From Apostichopus japonicus (taxonomy: Eukaryota > Echinodermata > Holothuroidea > Aspidochirotida > Stichopodidae), in the NCBI RefSeq assembly GCF_037975245.1, contig NC_092564.1, positions 15,708,984 through 15,772,983 on the forward strand: 64,000 nucleotides of DNA. The letters are read 5' to 3'. Each line of letters opens with the position of its first letter. The first letter of the stretch is position 1. Below the pieces are notes generated by a model. The model saw nothing but the letters and a program-made list of their open reading frames with translations, had not been told where the DNA came from and ran no database searches. Positions 34,129 through 46,658 of this stretch are shown here, piece by piece. The translations under genes were made by a program, and so were the position numbers.

Positions 34129-35356
34129 AAACTAGAGCACCAATGGTGCAGAAGCTCATACCTTTTCGAGCTTAAAAATGTAGGGCCCACAAAACTTTAT
34201 GGCCCACCAAATTTCAGGCCATTTTTCAGATTCCACCAATTTTGGGCCCATGAGGGATAACCCCCCCCCCCCCTCCGTTAGCAGAATACTGGCCACACCA
34301 CTGGCTATAATTCCTATTTTCCCCCTTTAAATCCTGTTTTACCCACTCTCTCAAACAATACCACTGACCTACCCTATTAAACCTTCTCCCCTCTACCTGA
34401 GCAGACCTGAAGCACTCCTTGCCAAAATTTTGGCTGGCTGCCTACATACCTCAGGCTCAAAGACTTCTAAGAATCGGCAAGTGCTGATTGGCTATAGGGC
34501 TCTCATGCATACAGTTCAACAGTTAATAACAACTCCCAGTCCTGCTTTAATTCCACTAACCATGGAGGTAAAAACTGTTTTAACCTCCATGCACTAACAG
34601 CCTCTGCAGAGCTTAACCACAAATGTAAACAAACACTGCAGAGACTGGGAGACAAATTAAAGGAGCTTTGGCAAAAGGTGAAGGCTCAGATTTTTTTAAA
34701 CAATGGGGATTAATTGTAATTAACTTTTGACCAAAAAATTATTAGGCATCATCTTGTTTATACACAATCCAACAATCATCAGTTCAACTTTGAATATGAT
34801 CCATCAAAATCTTGAGGAGATTGAGATATTTGAAAATATTACAAAGAATGACCCCTGATGACCCCCTAAATGACATTTGACCTAAATTTTCCGAACACCC
34901 CTCATAACCCTCATCCCGAGGAACGTTGTGACCAAGTTTCATTACAACTGGCCATACACTGTACGAACAGGAAGCAATTTGAAAATATAGGGCCGCGGCC
35001 CGGGCCACAAAAGACCCCTAGTTGATCTTTGATCTCAAATTCATGAACAACCTGAAGGTAAAACTTCCATAGTACTATCGTGACAAACCCTCAACATTGT
35101 ACCATGGAATCTGTAGGAGAAGAAGCATTTTGCGTACTTCCACAAAATGGCCCATTACGGCCCACAGGTGACCATTGACCCCAAATTTCGGACCATATCT
35201 GATGGCCCTATACCCAATGGTCCTTGTGTCCAAGTTTCATGAAATTCCATCAAACACTGTGTGAGTGGGAGCGGTTTTACCAATTGTTGACGGATAGAGT
35301 GATAGACGCCGCACTGCAACAATAGCTCACACCAGCATGCTGGTATGAGCTAAAAA
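34129..35356 (+). mobile_element. Helitron-like non-autonomous repeat, copy 1 (about 1.23 kb)
   Basis: Nearly collinear with 56618-57816. Both copies start 'aactagagcaccaatggtgc' (with the palindrome GCACCAATGGTGC) and end with a large imperfect palindrome built on AGCTCA..ACCAGCATGCTGGT..TGAGCT followed by AAAA. There is no target duplication and no coding frame. A 3' hairpin just before CTAA is compatible with a Helitron-type terminus, but the class is inferred. This copy carries a 31-bp hairpin insert at 34561-34591. Confidence 0.65.
34561..34591. repeat. 31-bp hairpin insertion with 7-bp target duplication
   Basis: Absent from the sister repeat copy near 57003. It starts CATGGAGGTAAAAAC and ends with a near-perfect inverted copy (14 of 15 positions). 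CACTAAC is repeated on both sides (34554-34560 and 34592-34598), where the other copy has it once. Confidence 0.8.
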
Positions 35357-36912
35357 TGGTATGGTTGTGGAATATAGCACTAATTTGCATCTACAAGCAC
35401 TCATAAATCATAATTATACAAAAAGTTACATAAATTAGAAATAAATTCTACAAAACATACTTCCCTCCCTAAGGATGGTGTTTAATTAAAGAGGTTCACA
35501 TTTTCGTAAAAGCACCACCCCGTAGAAAACCCTGTGCAGCCTGGTGAAAGAATGAAACCAGTGACACTTAACTGACAAAGGGTAAACAGGGGTACAACCC
35601 CCCCCCCCTTACACACCACTGGACCCCTCCCATTTATATCTCCCAATGCAGTCGTTTGTATCTCTAATACTGTAGCACTGTATGGTGAGCACAATGAAAG
35701 CAGGTAGAAACATAAAAATCAACTCACACAAGTCAAGACAATGAGAAAATGGCACAGAACAAGTGAGAACTTAATAACAAATCTGAATTTTATTTAATAT
35801 GTTTAATTACACAATATGAAAAGAATGCATTCTTATCACACACAGTCACTAATTAAAATTTGACAAACTTCCTTCCTTTGGGTACAGATATAAATGAAAG
35901 GAACAACAAAGTCTCAATTTTACAATTTATGTATATATGGTATGACGACTGTGAAGTGAAGCACATTGATTCAATTCTTCAAATATGGAACAAGCGACTG
36001 CTAAGGCGAAGAGTTGGACCAATGTGCTTCCTTCCATGTCATACAGTATGATGATACCCATCAGGAAGTGATTGAAAACCACTGCCATTATGACAAATCT
36101 TTTAAAATGAACCATAAATATCACAAATAAAACACGAATATCTTCTCCAATAACAAAACATTATACAAGTTGCCAGGACAAACAATTCATTTACACAAGA
36201 CAACTTCAACTCCATCAGATATGTTCACAACGTCCACATTACTCAAGGACAGGGTTTGCCCATTCTGTGAAAATTTGACAGGAATTGCTTCATTCTCCTA
36301 TGGACATCACACTGCTAACTGTGTGAAAGAATGTGGCAGTAATAGACCCATCTACAGTAGGCATCCGTGCACCCAAACGTTCCAACTATATTATACGTAG
36401 ACAAAATTACAGAATGATACAAAACTGGCAACTACTGTATATGCATGGAACAGTAAAACTTGATCATTATCCACTGCACTGTGGGCAAATAATTGTAAAT
36501 TTCACCTTAAACCACTCTGCAACTCTCTCCCATTCCCACATCCCCCAACATAACCATTGTGAATGACCAGATGATAAATATGGCACTGTCATAATAGCCT
36601 TAATAAAAATATACAGTCAGTCTAAGTTATTGTACACATATAACTATCAATGTTCCTGCTGGTATGCCTATTCATGGCTTTATTTTGAGCCCAGAAGGAG
36701 CTGTTAATTGTTCCATTATCATTACAAGTAAAATCTTCTATATTTAATACTGTTGTGTTGCTTAACAGATCTTTCTCTTAAACTTATTACAAGGGCTATA
36801 TAGCACTGTGGTTATATCCAAACTGTTTATTTTTAATACAATTTTATCATGTCACAGAGATCAATGCAAACTCACCAAATACTGACATCAATCCTTCAAA
36901 ACAATTTTTAAG

Positions 36913-38016
36913 CTATATCCCATCTCCTTGAATGACCTTACGAATCCTTTCAGAATCTTCCAACAAATCGTTGTTCTTTGGATCTATTTTCAGGGCAGCT
37001 TCGTAGTCTTGCAGACCTTCCACGTACAGCTCCATGTGACAGAATGCTGTCCCTCTCCTCACGTGAGCCTTAAGCCGTGACTGCGCGTTGGCTTGTACGG
37101 GTGGCGTAAGCAGCTCAAGAGCTCTCGAGCTGTCTTCTATACACTTCATGTAGTTGCCCAGCTTCAGATGGCATGCAGACCTGTTTGAATGCAGGGCCGG
37201 TACGAGAGGATTGAGCCTGATGGCCAAGTTATAGGCATTGACAGCAGACAGATGGTTCCCCGATTTGAAAAAATTATCGGCTTTATTCTTCAACCACACA
37301 GGGTCCTTCTCTTCGGGCCGCAGGTCAGAGTCTTCGATATCTTCAATCTTCCTAGCCTCGGCCTGCTTCTTCAACCAAGCTTCCTCTTCGGGGATTTTGG
37401 ATTCTCTCACTGGAGTTGGAAATACCCGAGGGGTGAAGGTCACATCAATCATGCCTCGTTGTCTTGGTGCAGGCTCACTAGGCTTGTGATCCGATTCTAG
37501 AGATATCTTGGACGCCTGCTTCTGTTTCCAATCTTCTATTTCCTCGGTGGCCTGTTTCCTCTCTGCGTCTTTCTCCTCCTGGATTCTACTTCGATTCTGT
37601 TCTTCCAGTTTCATCTGCTCTTTGACTGCTGCTTTGTTCTGTTCTTGTTTCTCCTTGGCTCTCTTGTTTTCCAGCTCTTTGTTCTTCCTTTGAGATTCTG
37701 CCACGGCATCTTCTCGCTTATTTTTCATTGATTCCTTGTTGACGGTGTCAGAGCACGAGAGATTTCCCCAGAGTCCTGCCTCTTTCTTCACTAAAAGGAA
37801 AGTGACTGTGCCATCTCCGACTTTGGCTGTATTTTGCTCATCATGTACTGGATGACACAGAGCAACCTCAAAAAGAAACGGGGGGAAACTGACTTTTAAA
37901 TACTCGTCTGTGGAAAAAATATCCACTTTGGCGGTTTTGACTCCTTTCAACGGTACAGTAATGCACACTTCAGTGTTGGTCTCAGACCAAGTGAAGTCTT
38001 TCACAGCAATAGGCAT
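36913..38016 (-). CDS. DNAAF4: DNAAF4 (DYX1C1), dynein axonemal assembly factor, 367 residues
   Basis: DNAAF4 is a cytoplasmic HSP90/HSP70 co-chaperone factor that preassembles outer and inner dynein arms for motile cilia. Visible parts: an N-terminal CS (p23-like) domain at about 3-87, including EYLKVSFPPFLFE and WGNLS; a Glu/Lys/Arg-rich coiled-coil at about 95-170; the conserved linker TFTPRVFPTPVRES (194-207); then three TPR repeats at about 239-272, 273-306 and 315-348 (AHVRRGTAFCHMELYVEGLQ). The C-terminus is VIQGDGI. The human protein is about 420 residues, and the difference lies in the charged middle. The whole coding region is one uninterrupted exon, whereas the human gene has many introns. 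The start Met aligns with the family start. A good splice acceptor 145 bases upstream (exon start 38161) suggests a spliced leader, so this is not clearly a processed copy. Confidence 0.95.
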   Translation of the reverse strand: MPIAVKDFTWSETNTEVCITVPLKGVKTAKVDIFSTDEYLKVSFPPFLFEVALCHPVHDEQNTAKVGDGTVTFLLVKKEAGLWGNLSCSDTVNKESMKNKREDAVAESQRKNKELENKRAKEKQEQNKAAVKEQMKLEEQNRSRIQEEKDAERKQATEEIEDWKQKQASKISLESDHKPSEPAPRQRGMIDVTFTPRVFPTPVRESKIPEEEAWLKKQAEARKIEDIEDSDLRPEEKDPVWLKNKADNFFKSGNHLSAVNAYNLAIRLNPLVPALHSNRSACHLKLGNYMKCIEDSSRALELLTPPVQANAQSRLKAHVRRGTAFCHMELYVEGLQDYEAALKIDPKNNDLLEDSERIRKVIQGDGI

Positions 38017-38161
38017 CTTTGTTTTTATCTTCTCTACCTTCGATGAGGATTAGGAAATAGCACCGCAACCTCTCCCTCCCTCGTCTGTCTGGCGGAGCCT
38101 GTCTGTCTACTCTTCTTTAGTGTCCTGTAGCAAGGAGTGAGATGTCCTTAGCCTATGAGAA
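38017..38161 (-). other. Probable 5' UTR part of the DNAAF4 coding exon
   Basis: On the minus strand a strong polypyrimidine acceptor (ccctgtcactcttcag) ends at 38162, so the coding exon would begin at 38161. The leader contains no competing long frame. Confidence 0.45.
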
Positions 38162-40427
38162 CTGAAGAGTGACAGGGAGACCCCTAGAAATATGAGAGCC
38201 AACGCAGACTTGGGAAAGTGAACATCATGTCCATGAATATGTGTCTGTAGGTTAGAAAAGAAGACAAATACGTTCCGTTAATATTATAACTGAAAGCCAT
38301 TATTGATACACCGAATGACTGTTTTCGCAACAGTGAGTCACTGCACTTAAGCTACCATTCTGAGTTGAACTGGCCACAATTCCTGTGATACCATAGTAGA
38401 TGTTAATAGGATAGTCCAGGTGAAAGGGAAATTTACTTTTTTGACTGCTGGAAGAGGAAAAACACTCTAAGCATCCTGGTAAAAATTTAAAAGCAATTAC
38501 TATGTACTATTTTCAATGTTACTGCATTTGAAGTAGACAGGTTTTGTACCAACAGTGGACCTAAAGCAAACAAGTGTAATAATAGAAGCACACAGTTGAC
38601 AACTTTCATGCATTGAAAATTTACATTCAATTTTCTACTTAAACATTGGTATACTTCCAATATGGATACATAGTCATTTGAATCTATTACCTTCACCTCC
38701 CCTTTGGTAAATTTGGAACCCAATCCAATGTCTAACCAAAAAAGTGTAAAAAAGGAAAACACTATCAGCTATCAGTGTGCAACTATGACATCACAGCTGT
38801 TTGCTTCAAGTTCACTTTAATGGTACACACACTGTGACAATTCCATATATCTAGATCAGGCTAATTAGGAACTGCATGCAGATGCTTTAATAACGTTCCC
38901 CTTTCATCAGTCAAAAAAAAAGTTTGCGTATCCTTTCAATAGAACAGAAAATGTAAAGTCTCTTTATAACATCACAACCCCAGTCCCCACAAGGACCATC
39001 CATAATTGGCAAACACTTCAAATGTTTGCCAATCAAAATCATGTTACATTAAATTTGGGAGACATCCTTTCTGTATGACATACAGTTGTTTGTAAGTCGA
39101 TCATCAGGATCAGCCGAAATGAGTTGTAACCACAAAGATCTCTTTCTTATATCACGGGGTATCCAATAATGCTTGAATACTACATGGCTTAGTCAGAGCA
39201 ATAACAACAACTCTAGAGCACAACTCAAATGTGGCACTTAAAAAACTGAATTCCTCTTAAGGTCATATACTGGGTATTTCACTTTTGCCAAGTGAATGAT
39301 AAGTGCTGTTGTATCCAACCTGTTCCGAAACTTTGCTCAATCAATAGGCAATATACACATAAGCCTAAAGATAGCAGGTTTTGTTCCATGGCATTGCTTC
39401 TTTGCTATTTGATTAAACACTGCAAATGATTTGCTGCAGACAGTACTGGGTTTTGTGAAATTGTACTAAAAATATTTTGGCAACTTCAATTAAAGTGAGT
39501 GACACCATCATGGCAAATCAGCAGACTAAACCTGTTTGTTTGTTTGTTACAATGTGCACTGAGCAACATATTTACCCAAAGTGGGATAAAATAGGGTACA
39601 ATGGTTTCGATCCACACGTTCCAAATGCTTCAAGATAAAATCAGCAGGATAGTAAGGGGCAAACAAAGCCAAGATGCAGGTCAATCATACCACTGATCAA
39701 AGTCAGGACAGAATTGGCTAATGATCTCACACAAGGTAGAGCTCACTTATCACTGGCTTTTGATTGTGACTGTACAATGGGATCTACATGTACTGTACAT
39801 ACAGTGTACAACAGAACTGATTGATACAGCGACATACTGTGACATGAAGTTCTGAAGAATACAATTATGGAAGGACTACAGATTAGCAAATAATTATATT
39901 CAGAACTAATACCTAAGATCAGAAGAGATCTTATTATTGAGTGGTGAGTTAAGGAATTTGTTGAATGGTGAGGTTTTGTTAATCTTGAGAGATGACATAA
40001 TACTGCACTCCCCCTTCTCCTTTGCTTTGGAACAGTGATACATGGAGGAAAATATTGCTGTCCTCCATCTTTTAGAGCTAAAAGTCAGACAGTTCTACAC
40101 TGATGTAAGGGTGTGGCTAATTTATCTTGGACAGATTAAGAGTGAGTCTCCATTTTAAATAGTAGAACAGTTATTAACTTGTGGCTGAATATAAAACAAT
40201 GCACTGTTCTCCCCCCCCCCCCCCTCCACCCCTTGAAAGAGAAACAAAACTGACCTAGTGACCAAAGTGCATAAACAACCATCTTAGCAATTGGAAAAGC
40301 CTGGTTGAGTCTAGAATAGGCATATATACTGTGTTATCTTTCGCATGTTACATTGAGCACTGAAAATCAAAGGCAAACAGCGTACATATATATGTAAACA
40401 AGAAACCCTGGAATAACAGTACTGTAC

Positions 40428-40540
40428 CTGTGAGAGTCGACTCAGTGACAGCCTGCGGTTGAGGCGTGCTAAGATCATTGTTGCATTGGTTTCTGCCCTT
40501 CCGAGTCAATAAAATAAAGGTGAGTGCTCAGATGGTAAAC
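40428..40540 (-). other. Candidate non-coding leader exon of DNAAF4 with a short uORF
   Basis: On the minus strand the acceptor is 'aattttcttttcag' and the donor is CACAG|GTACAG, giving a 113-base exon. An ATG at 40478 opens a frame that would run through the splice to 38161 and stop after 19 codons (MILARLNRRLSLSRLSQFS). The exon call rests only on splice-site quality. Confidence 0.35.
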
Positions 40541-43391
40541 CTGAAAAGAAAATTTAAGAGATAGCCACATAAGATGCCTGTACTTTTCTTTGTTTTTGAA
40601 TGTCTACAGACTTTATTTGCTACAGGTCCATGTCAACAGCATTTTGTAAATTTACATTGCATAGTAAGTGTATGTAACCAAATGAATCTCATCCAAATTT
40701 ATGAGAAACAGCCTGAGAGAAGGCAGCATGGTGTGCCAAGGAAACTTACTAGTACAAGTAACTGAAGAGAATATATATATACTTCTGGGAAATGTGATGG
40801 ATATGAGGGAGGTGGGGGGGGGGGGGGAGGAACAAGAAAGTCTTCCTGAGATTTCTTAAAATACCTGTTCAACTGAAATTATGAAAAATACACACTCCTC
40901 TATTTCTCAGTTGACCAAAGATTTCATGGTGTTGTCTACACATATGCCGGTTGGGCCACCAAGTAATGAAGACAATTTGTTTTCTAAGGTCAACTTTTTA
41001 GTTTTGACTCACAGAATTCAAAAATTCCATGTAATTGGTGAACATGATCACAAGGAAGGTGTAATGCAATGTTTAATTGAACTAGTGTTCAAACGATTAT
41101 GCTTTAACAGAATATACCGATTACCAATTATTTTTCCCATAATCGGGCGGATTCCGATTATTTGAAAAAGAGAAAATATCCTGTTAATACGAAATCGACA
41201 ATAGAGTATGTGATAGAAACAATTATTGTAGTAATTTTCCTCTGTTTCCTTTTGCGCTATTGTAATAGAAGGCTCTTAGGAATCCTTTTGTATGTACCAA
41301 TCACCTCTGGAGTGATGCGAAAAAGAAAAAAAGGATTTTTTTTTAAAATTTCCAAAGTACAAAAATATGACATCCTAGTAAGCACTGTGGCTAAGCGAAT
41401 GGCCTAACCACCTCAACGTGTATATCACCTGTTAATGGCTTGAAATGGGCTTAGAATAGTTACTCAAAATATGCATCTCAAAAAGTATCTCAGACAAACC
41501 ATCCATCTTCAATCTTTACCAAAGTGTAAAATTTAATGAAATATTTCTTACATTCCGACATTATTTTGTACTTATTTTCACTATTATTCCGTTTATGAAC
41601 AAATAGAAATGTTACGAACTTGAAGTTAAACATCCTTTTTCGTAACCTATTTAACTCCATTCAAGTTCAATTAGAAAATGTAAGCTTAAGCCAATCAAAC
41701 TGAACAGCAAATGGTACCATCATAACTTGGTTATAATTACTGTAGAATGTTACCAGATTGATGTAAAAAATCATACCAACTAGAAACAGTCCAATATTGT
41801 TTTTTCACATGAAATATTTGCATTTACTTGTGCATAATTGATTTGAGCAAAATTTTAGACCGTATTTCAAGACCTGTTTACAATGTAACAGCCTAGTGTT
41901 AGGCTTAATGCGACGGCTATGGATTAGAGGCATATCATCATTTCTGCCAAAGTAAAATGATTTTTTAGGGCATCGCAGCAAACATCAAAAGGTTAAAAGA
42001 AAATGGAGATAAGAGGTGCAACGGTAAAAAGGGAGGTGATGGGCAAAAAGGAGAAAAAGAAACATATTAGTGCATCAAATACTGCACTACGGAGCATTTG
42101 ATGCCTAAACATAACCTATACTCAGCTAGTCAACACAGGCCTTATATATCCAGCACATTCATTAATTTGCAAAATTGGTATTGTTACCTTGCTTACTGTA
42201 CCAATAAATATGAAGTCACTAACCACGAGGGAAGCAATATCTGCGACCTTGGCAGCCTAATTTGATGAAATTACATTGTGAAAGACGTATAGAGGGTGTC
42301 TTTATTTTAAGTTTTGTAGTAAAAGAACAAACCTAATACATCAGTTGATATTTTCACCTTCCATGTTTTTGAATAATGATATTTTCACCTTCCATATGTT
42401 TGTGAATAATCGGTATGACATAACGTATTTCAGCAACTGAAAATAACTCTACTTTAGACCAAATCTACTCTGAAAGCTAGGAGAAAGGTAATAATAACTC
42501 ATGTACTATGTAGAAAAGGTCATCATCTTTTCTATGAAAATTTCAAAAATATACACTCTCTGACTCTCATCATTATCAAATGTAACACAGTATGGTATTT
42601 TTGTTGTACTGCACTGTGAATTTGTGAAAATAAAACCAGATGTTTACCATAGTCACAAAGAAGCCAATTTTAAGTTACGTCAAAACCATGTCTTGTACAA
42701 AATATCTTAAAGTTAAGCCATTTTGGATCAACCTTTATTTGTCCAAATGTAAAAAGGTATTTCTTATGGTTATGTCATACTTGAAATAGAAGCAAGGGTC
42801 ATGTACACATGAGAATTCCCACTAAAACTGCCCAGTAACTTCATCACATCTTCATCCCAATAAATAAATACAGATGGAAATGTGGTCAACATGTTAGTCA
42901 ATTAGATAATATTTTTGCCATTGTAAGTAGAAAGGACCATGCAACACTCTTATATAATGCATTCAGGATCTGGTGTAGGACTGGGCCTTCTTTTGACTAA
43001 AAGTGTTTTGTTTACACCAAGTGATTGGCCAACAATTATCAGCATTGGTGTTTTAGCAGTATACCTAGGCTATATCCAATGACAGAATGGAGCTAGGCAA
43101 CCTAGGCTTATCTGAACATTCGTAAAATTTATCTTCTTACCACAGGCCCTTAGTGGGATCTGTTAGAAATGTGAGTTCTCTTGGTGACTAAGTTAGATGC
43201 ACCTACCCTGTATACGACATGCTGTATCCTCAAGATCAAACTCACTGATGTTACTTGCAATCCTTAGGCAATTGGAATTAGATATGTGACTCTTGATTTG
43301 CACAGCAGTTTACTTTACAAATCTTTGCTGAATGAGTTTACAGTGTCTTTCTTGCAAACTCTGGTACTTTTCACCAATGATTGTTAGTAGG

Positions 43392-43690
43392 CTAGTATTA
43401 CTAGGCCAACTGCTTAGCCTTCTTTAACAACTGTCCACTCTGACAACCAGGGTCAATCTGAGTTCAGCAGATAGAGATGCTTGGTTAGTTGTAAACACAC
43501 TCCCTGATAACTGACCTCCAAATGTACATCTGGGTTAACAAGTTGACAACAGGGCAAACCAAATCTAACTAGTATTACTGCCTAGCCTTCTTATTCTTAA
43601 CAACTGTCCATTTTGGCAACCAGGGTCAATCTGAGTTCAACATGTTGAGATGTTTGGATAGGCCTAGGCCGAGTTGACAACAGGGCAAAT
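43392..43690. repeat. Diverged tandem duplication, period about 177 bp
   Basis: Both units start 'ctagtattact' (43392 and 43569) and share 'taacaactgtcca', 'caaccagggtcaatctgagttca' and 'gttgacaacagggcaaa'. The second unit is shorter by an internal deletion. It lies a few hundred bases from the presumed DNAAF4 promoter. Confidence 0.7.
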
Positions 43691-43993
43691 CAAAACAAGC
43701 GCACGTTCATATGCATGTTTCCCTTTGCTTTGTCCTTGGAAGGAGAGACTGACCAATGGTAATGGCCAGGTTACATAATACCCTGTGAAGATGGTGACCA
43801 GCTCACGTGTTGCTATGCATGACATGCCTCGAGAGCCCGCGTTACACACTATGCCTAACGTTAGCCCTAACACTAACAAGCTTAAGGACCGCTTAGGCTT
43901 AGTTACAGTAGGATGCAACGTTTAAAAGAACCCATAAATATTTATCGACGTTTGATGTGACTGAATTTTTAAAACAGAAAATATCTTACTAAC

Positions 43994-44250
43994 CTTATTA
44001 ACAGAGTCGTTATCTCTGTTTGTGAAATATTATGTTCGTTCTATCCGCAAATCTCGCCGGAAGTTGGGTGTTCATGCTGAGTACTTCGCAAGATTGGGTC
44101 GGTGGCACTAACGCGCATGTGCAAATGCAAAGATTATCTGACGCAATCTTTGAAACCAGTCAAAACCGGTTGCGCGATTACGCAATCATCCTTTGCGGAG
44201 CGGAACATAAACGCGCAAAAGAAATATCTGACAGCAGACAGCAATTTGGC
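43994..44250 (-). promoter_or_regulatory. Candidate promoter and first-exon region of DNAAF4
   Basis: A good minus-strand donor (AATAAG|GTTAGT, exon end at 43994) follows a stretch richer in CpG than its surroundings (about 44040-44230). No exact RFX X-box was found by eye. This is an inferred position only. Confidence 0.25.
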
Positions 44251-44488
44251 GGGTACAGCAGGGCAATCGTGATCTATAGCTATATGCAGTGACTGTGGGA
44301 GAAGAGAAAGAAAGGGACCGCAAGCAATCATTGGACGAAAGACTAAGTGTTGGGGGCAATTATGGAAGTATTCCTCTTCCATATTCCGATACATATATGT
44401 GTACGAGATAAACCTGATAGAGGAATACCACCACAAGGATCGGTTTAGAGGGCCTTTAGCATGGGCGGCGATCATGGGGGGGGGGGGA

Positions 44489-44874
44489 CAGTGGCGGAGC
44501 TAGGTGTATTAATCAGGGGGGCCAGAATGGTCTGTAGGGTCGCTTTCGACACTATCTAAGCGGAGCGCCACCACAGGTTGGCGCGGAGCGTACATAAATT
44601 ATTTACTCCCTGGATCGCCGGAAATGACCCTTTCCGGGCCTTGCTAATTTGCAGATAAACGAAGAATAAATAGGTGTCATCGCCATTTTGTCAAAAAATT
44701 ACATCAACAAAATGTGACAAATGTCAATAGGTATTTGAGAGCGCAATAAAAAAGTCAATAATCGCGAATAAGTAAAAAGTGGTAAAAAGCTGAAAAGGGC
44801 GCCAGCAGTGCATTTGAGTCCGTCGGGGGGGGGGGGGCATCCGCCCCTCTGACTGTATGGACGCTCCGCCACTG
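44489..44874 (-). mobile_element. hAT-type MITE, second full copy
   Basis: Bounded by CAGTGGCGGAGC and its inverted copy, and collinear in reverse with 9781-10154. Both flanks are poly-G runs, so the 8-bp target duplication cannot be read with certainty. It lies between DNAAF4 and CCDC12. Confidence 0.85.
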
Positions 44875-46394
44875 GGGGGGGGGACATGTCCCCCAATATT
44901 TTAGGTGGGGGATATAGTATCTAATTTTCCCCAATATTTGGTGGCATAGTTTTTGGGCTATAAATAGAAAATAATGCGTGAGATTATTTATCCAAATCAT
45001 ATTTGGTGGTGGCTAAAACTTCATCCAACAGGAGGAAGGAAGGGAAAAGAAAAAGAAGAAAGAGAGAAAAAGGAGAAATGGAGGGAGTAGAAGAAAAACG
45101 CCACGACACCGGGAAGAGAAAGAGAAACAGTGACATAATTACAGCGCTGATCCCTGTTATATACACAGGGTAGCCAGTGACGGATCGAGGATTTCGGAAG
45201 GGGCTTGCGCCTCACCCTGCCCCTCACACCGACAAATCCATTTTGACGTTTCCATTTTTCCTCTCTCACTAATTTATACATGGAGAATTGAGCACATTTC
45301 CTGTGAATATCATGTAGGGGGGTGGGGGCGGACGCACCCATCACTTCTTGAGATTGTTCCCATCTGCATGAAAACGCGCGCCCCACAACCGTACGCCCAA
45401 TGTATGGATATCTAGCAATATCTAGCGATATCTAGGTATGAAAATCCCAAGATCTTCCCTAAACTGAAGGCAGATAGAGAACCGAAGCCTTTAGTGTGTA
45501 ATGAACCGAAATGAAAGAATGTGGGGCATTGCACAATAAACAGATAAAAGTTATTTATTTCAGTCTCATTTCAATTACTCGAATGTGTAAAGCAAACAGC
45601 AGATATCACATCATATCAGTGAGCATGAAAACTGCGTTCCAGGATGAACAACCTCCAAACTGTCCATGTGTATATTGTTCGGTTTCGGAAATATCTGGTA
45701 TATTTTCATTTCCTTCAACGAAGTTTTATAGTATAGCCGTTATAAGAGGTTTTAATATTTGTACACCAATAAATTAACTGTGTCTGAATTTTCGAAAATT
45801 CCCTGACCAACATTCTTCATCATACTTCCCTCTACTCGTGCAGGGACGAAGCCAGGGGGAGCAATGGGAGCAACTGCCCCCCCCCCTTTCAGTGTCGAAA
45901 AAATGTTTAAAACTTGTGTTTTGTTGCATGGTATTTTGTCAGTGCTCTTTTGATCTTGAATACTCGTCAGCCCCGTTAACTCGATTACAATCGTAGTAAT
46001 TTTAACATGCAGGCCTACTGATTCAGCTGCTTAGTTTCGCAGATGCAATTAGCTCAATTTAGCCTATAGCCTATTACAAGCCTACAGTTGGCCACTGCGT
46101 AATAACATACATATATTCCTAACCGCACTCGATGGAGTGTCACGAACCGTATGCACAACGACGACGACAACGTGCGTTCTCATCCTTTCTATGATTCGTC
46201 ATGTTATTGCACGAACAGCATGTTATGAAGCTAATCTAGCAATCGTACGTGATACGCGCTTCCTATAAAAAATTATTACACTGCTAAATATGAAAGTTTA
46301 TGATGTGTGACTAGTGGCAAACTTCAAAAAGGTTATGGATAAAATAAAACATTGAGAAATACTTGGTTCTTCAGGCAAAAGTGGTTGGTCATTT

Positions 46395-46540
46395 TCAAGC
46401 CCGAGAAGTGCCATATCCGGTGATCTTGGGGGGTATCAGAACCAAAAATTTTCTGGTACGCTGCGCGCCAACTGATGGTGGCGCTCCGCTTAGATAGTAA
46501 TTTCAGCCCCCGGGTTAGATAATCCTGGATACGCGCCTGT
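46395..46540. mobile_element. Fragment of a TIR DNA transposon
   Basis: Shares the block 'gtacgctgcgcgccaactgatggtggcgctccgctt' type with the hAT-type MITEs and ends 'tcctggatacgcgcctg', like the right end of the element at 3130-4466. Its left end was not found. Confidence 0.5.
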
Positions 46541-46658
46541 ATCGACACCTCAAAAGTGTGATATTTCCTCCCCATAAACCCTTTCCACTGACCACCACAC
46601 TTTCTAGGACATCGTCACATTAACTTTATTTGGCGTGCCATACAGTAATTCGTTAACT

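Larger units (their letters stand above)
33160..36912. other. Intergenic region between esterase B and DNAAF4
   Basis: I see no coding exon here. The main content is the Helitron-like repeat at 34129-35356. The stretch 35780-36912 is probably the 3' UTR and downstream flank of DNAAF4 (minus strand); TTTATT near 35787 would read AATAAA on that strand. A poly-C tract lies near 35600. Confidence 0.5.
38162..46658. other. Region between DNAAF4 and CCDC12 (divergent genes)
   Basis: No coding exon is convincing here. It holds two candidate DNAAF4 leader exons (40428-40540, and one ending at 43994), a diverged tandem duplication at 43392-43690, a CpG-containing promoter-like stretch near 44000-44250, an hAT-type MITE (44489-44874), and element fragments near 46395-46540. 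Poly-C and poly-G tracts lie near 40210, 40820, 44475, 44825 and 45880. The interval 38200-43300 is otherwise featureless. Confidence 0.45.

Noticed and set aside
37189-37693. Plus-strand open frames opposite DNAAF4
   Set aside because: They are antisense shadows of a conserved coding exon.
43797-43830. An RFX X-box near the DNAAF4 promoter ('gttgctatgcatgac')
   Set aside because: Only one half fits the consensus; the second half lacks the expected AAC, so it is not reported as a site.
45021-45386. A 121-codon minus-strand frame
   Set aside because: It is low-complexity purine/pyrimidine-rich sequence in transposon-rich DNA, without motifs or splice context.
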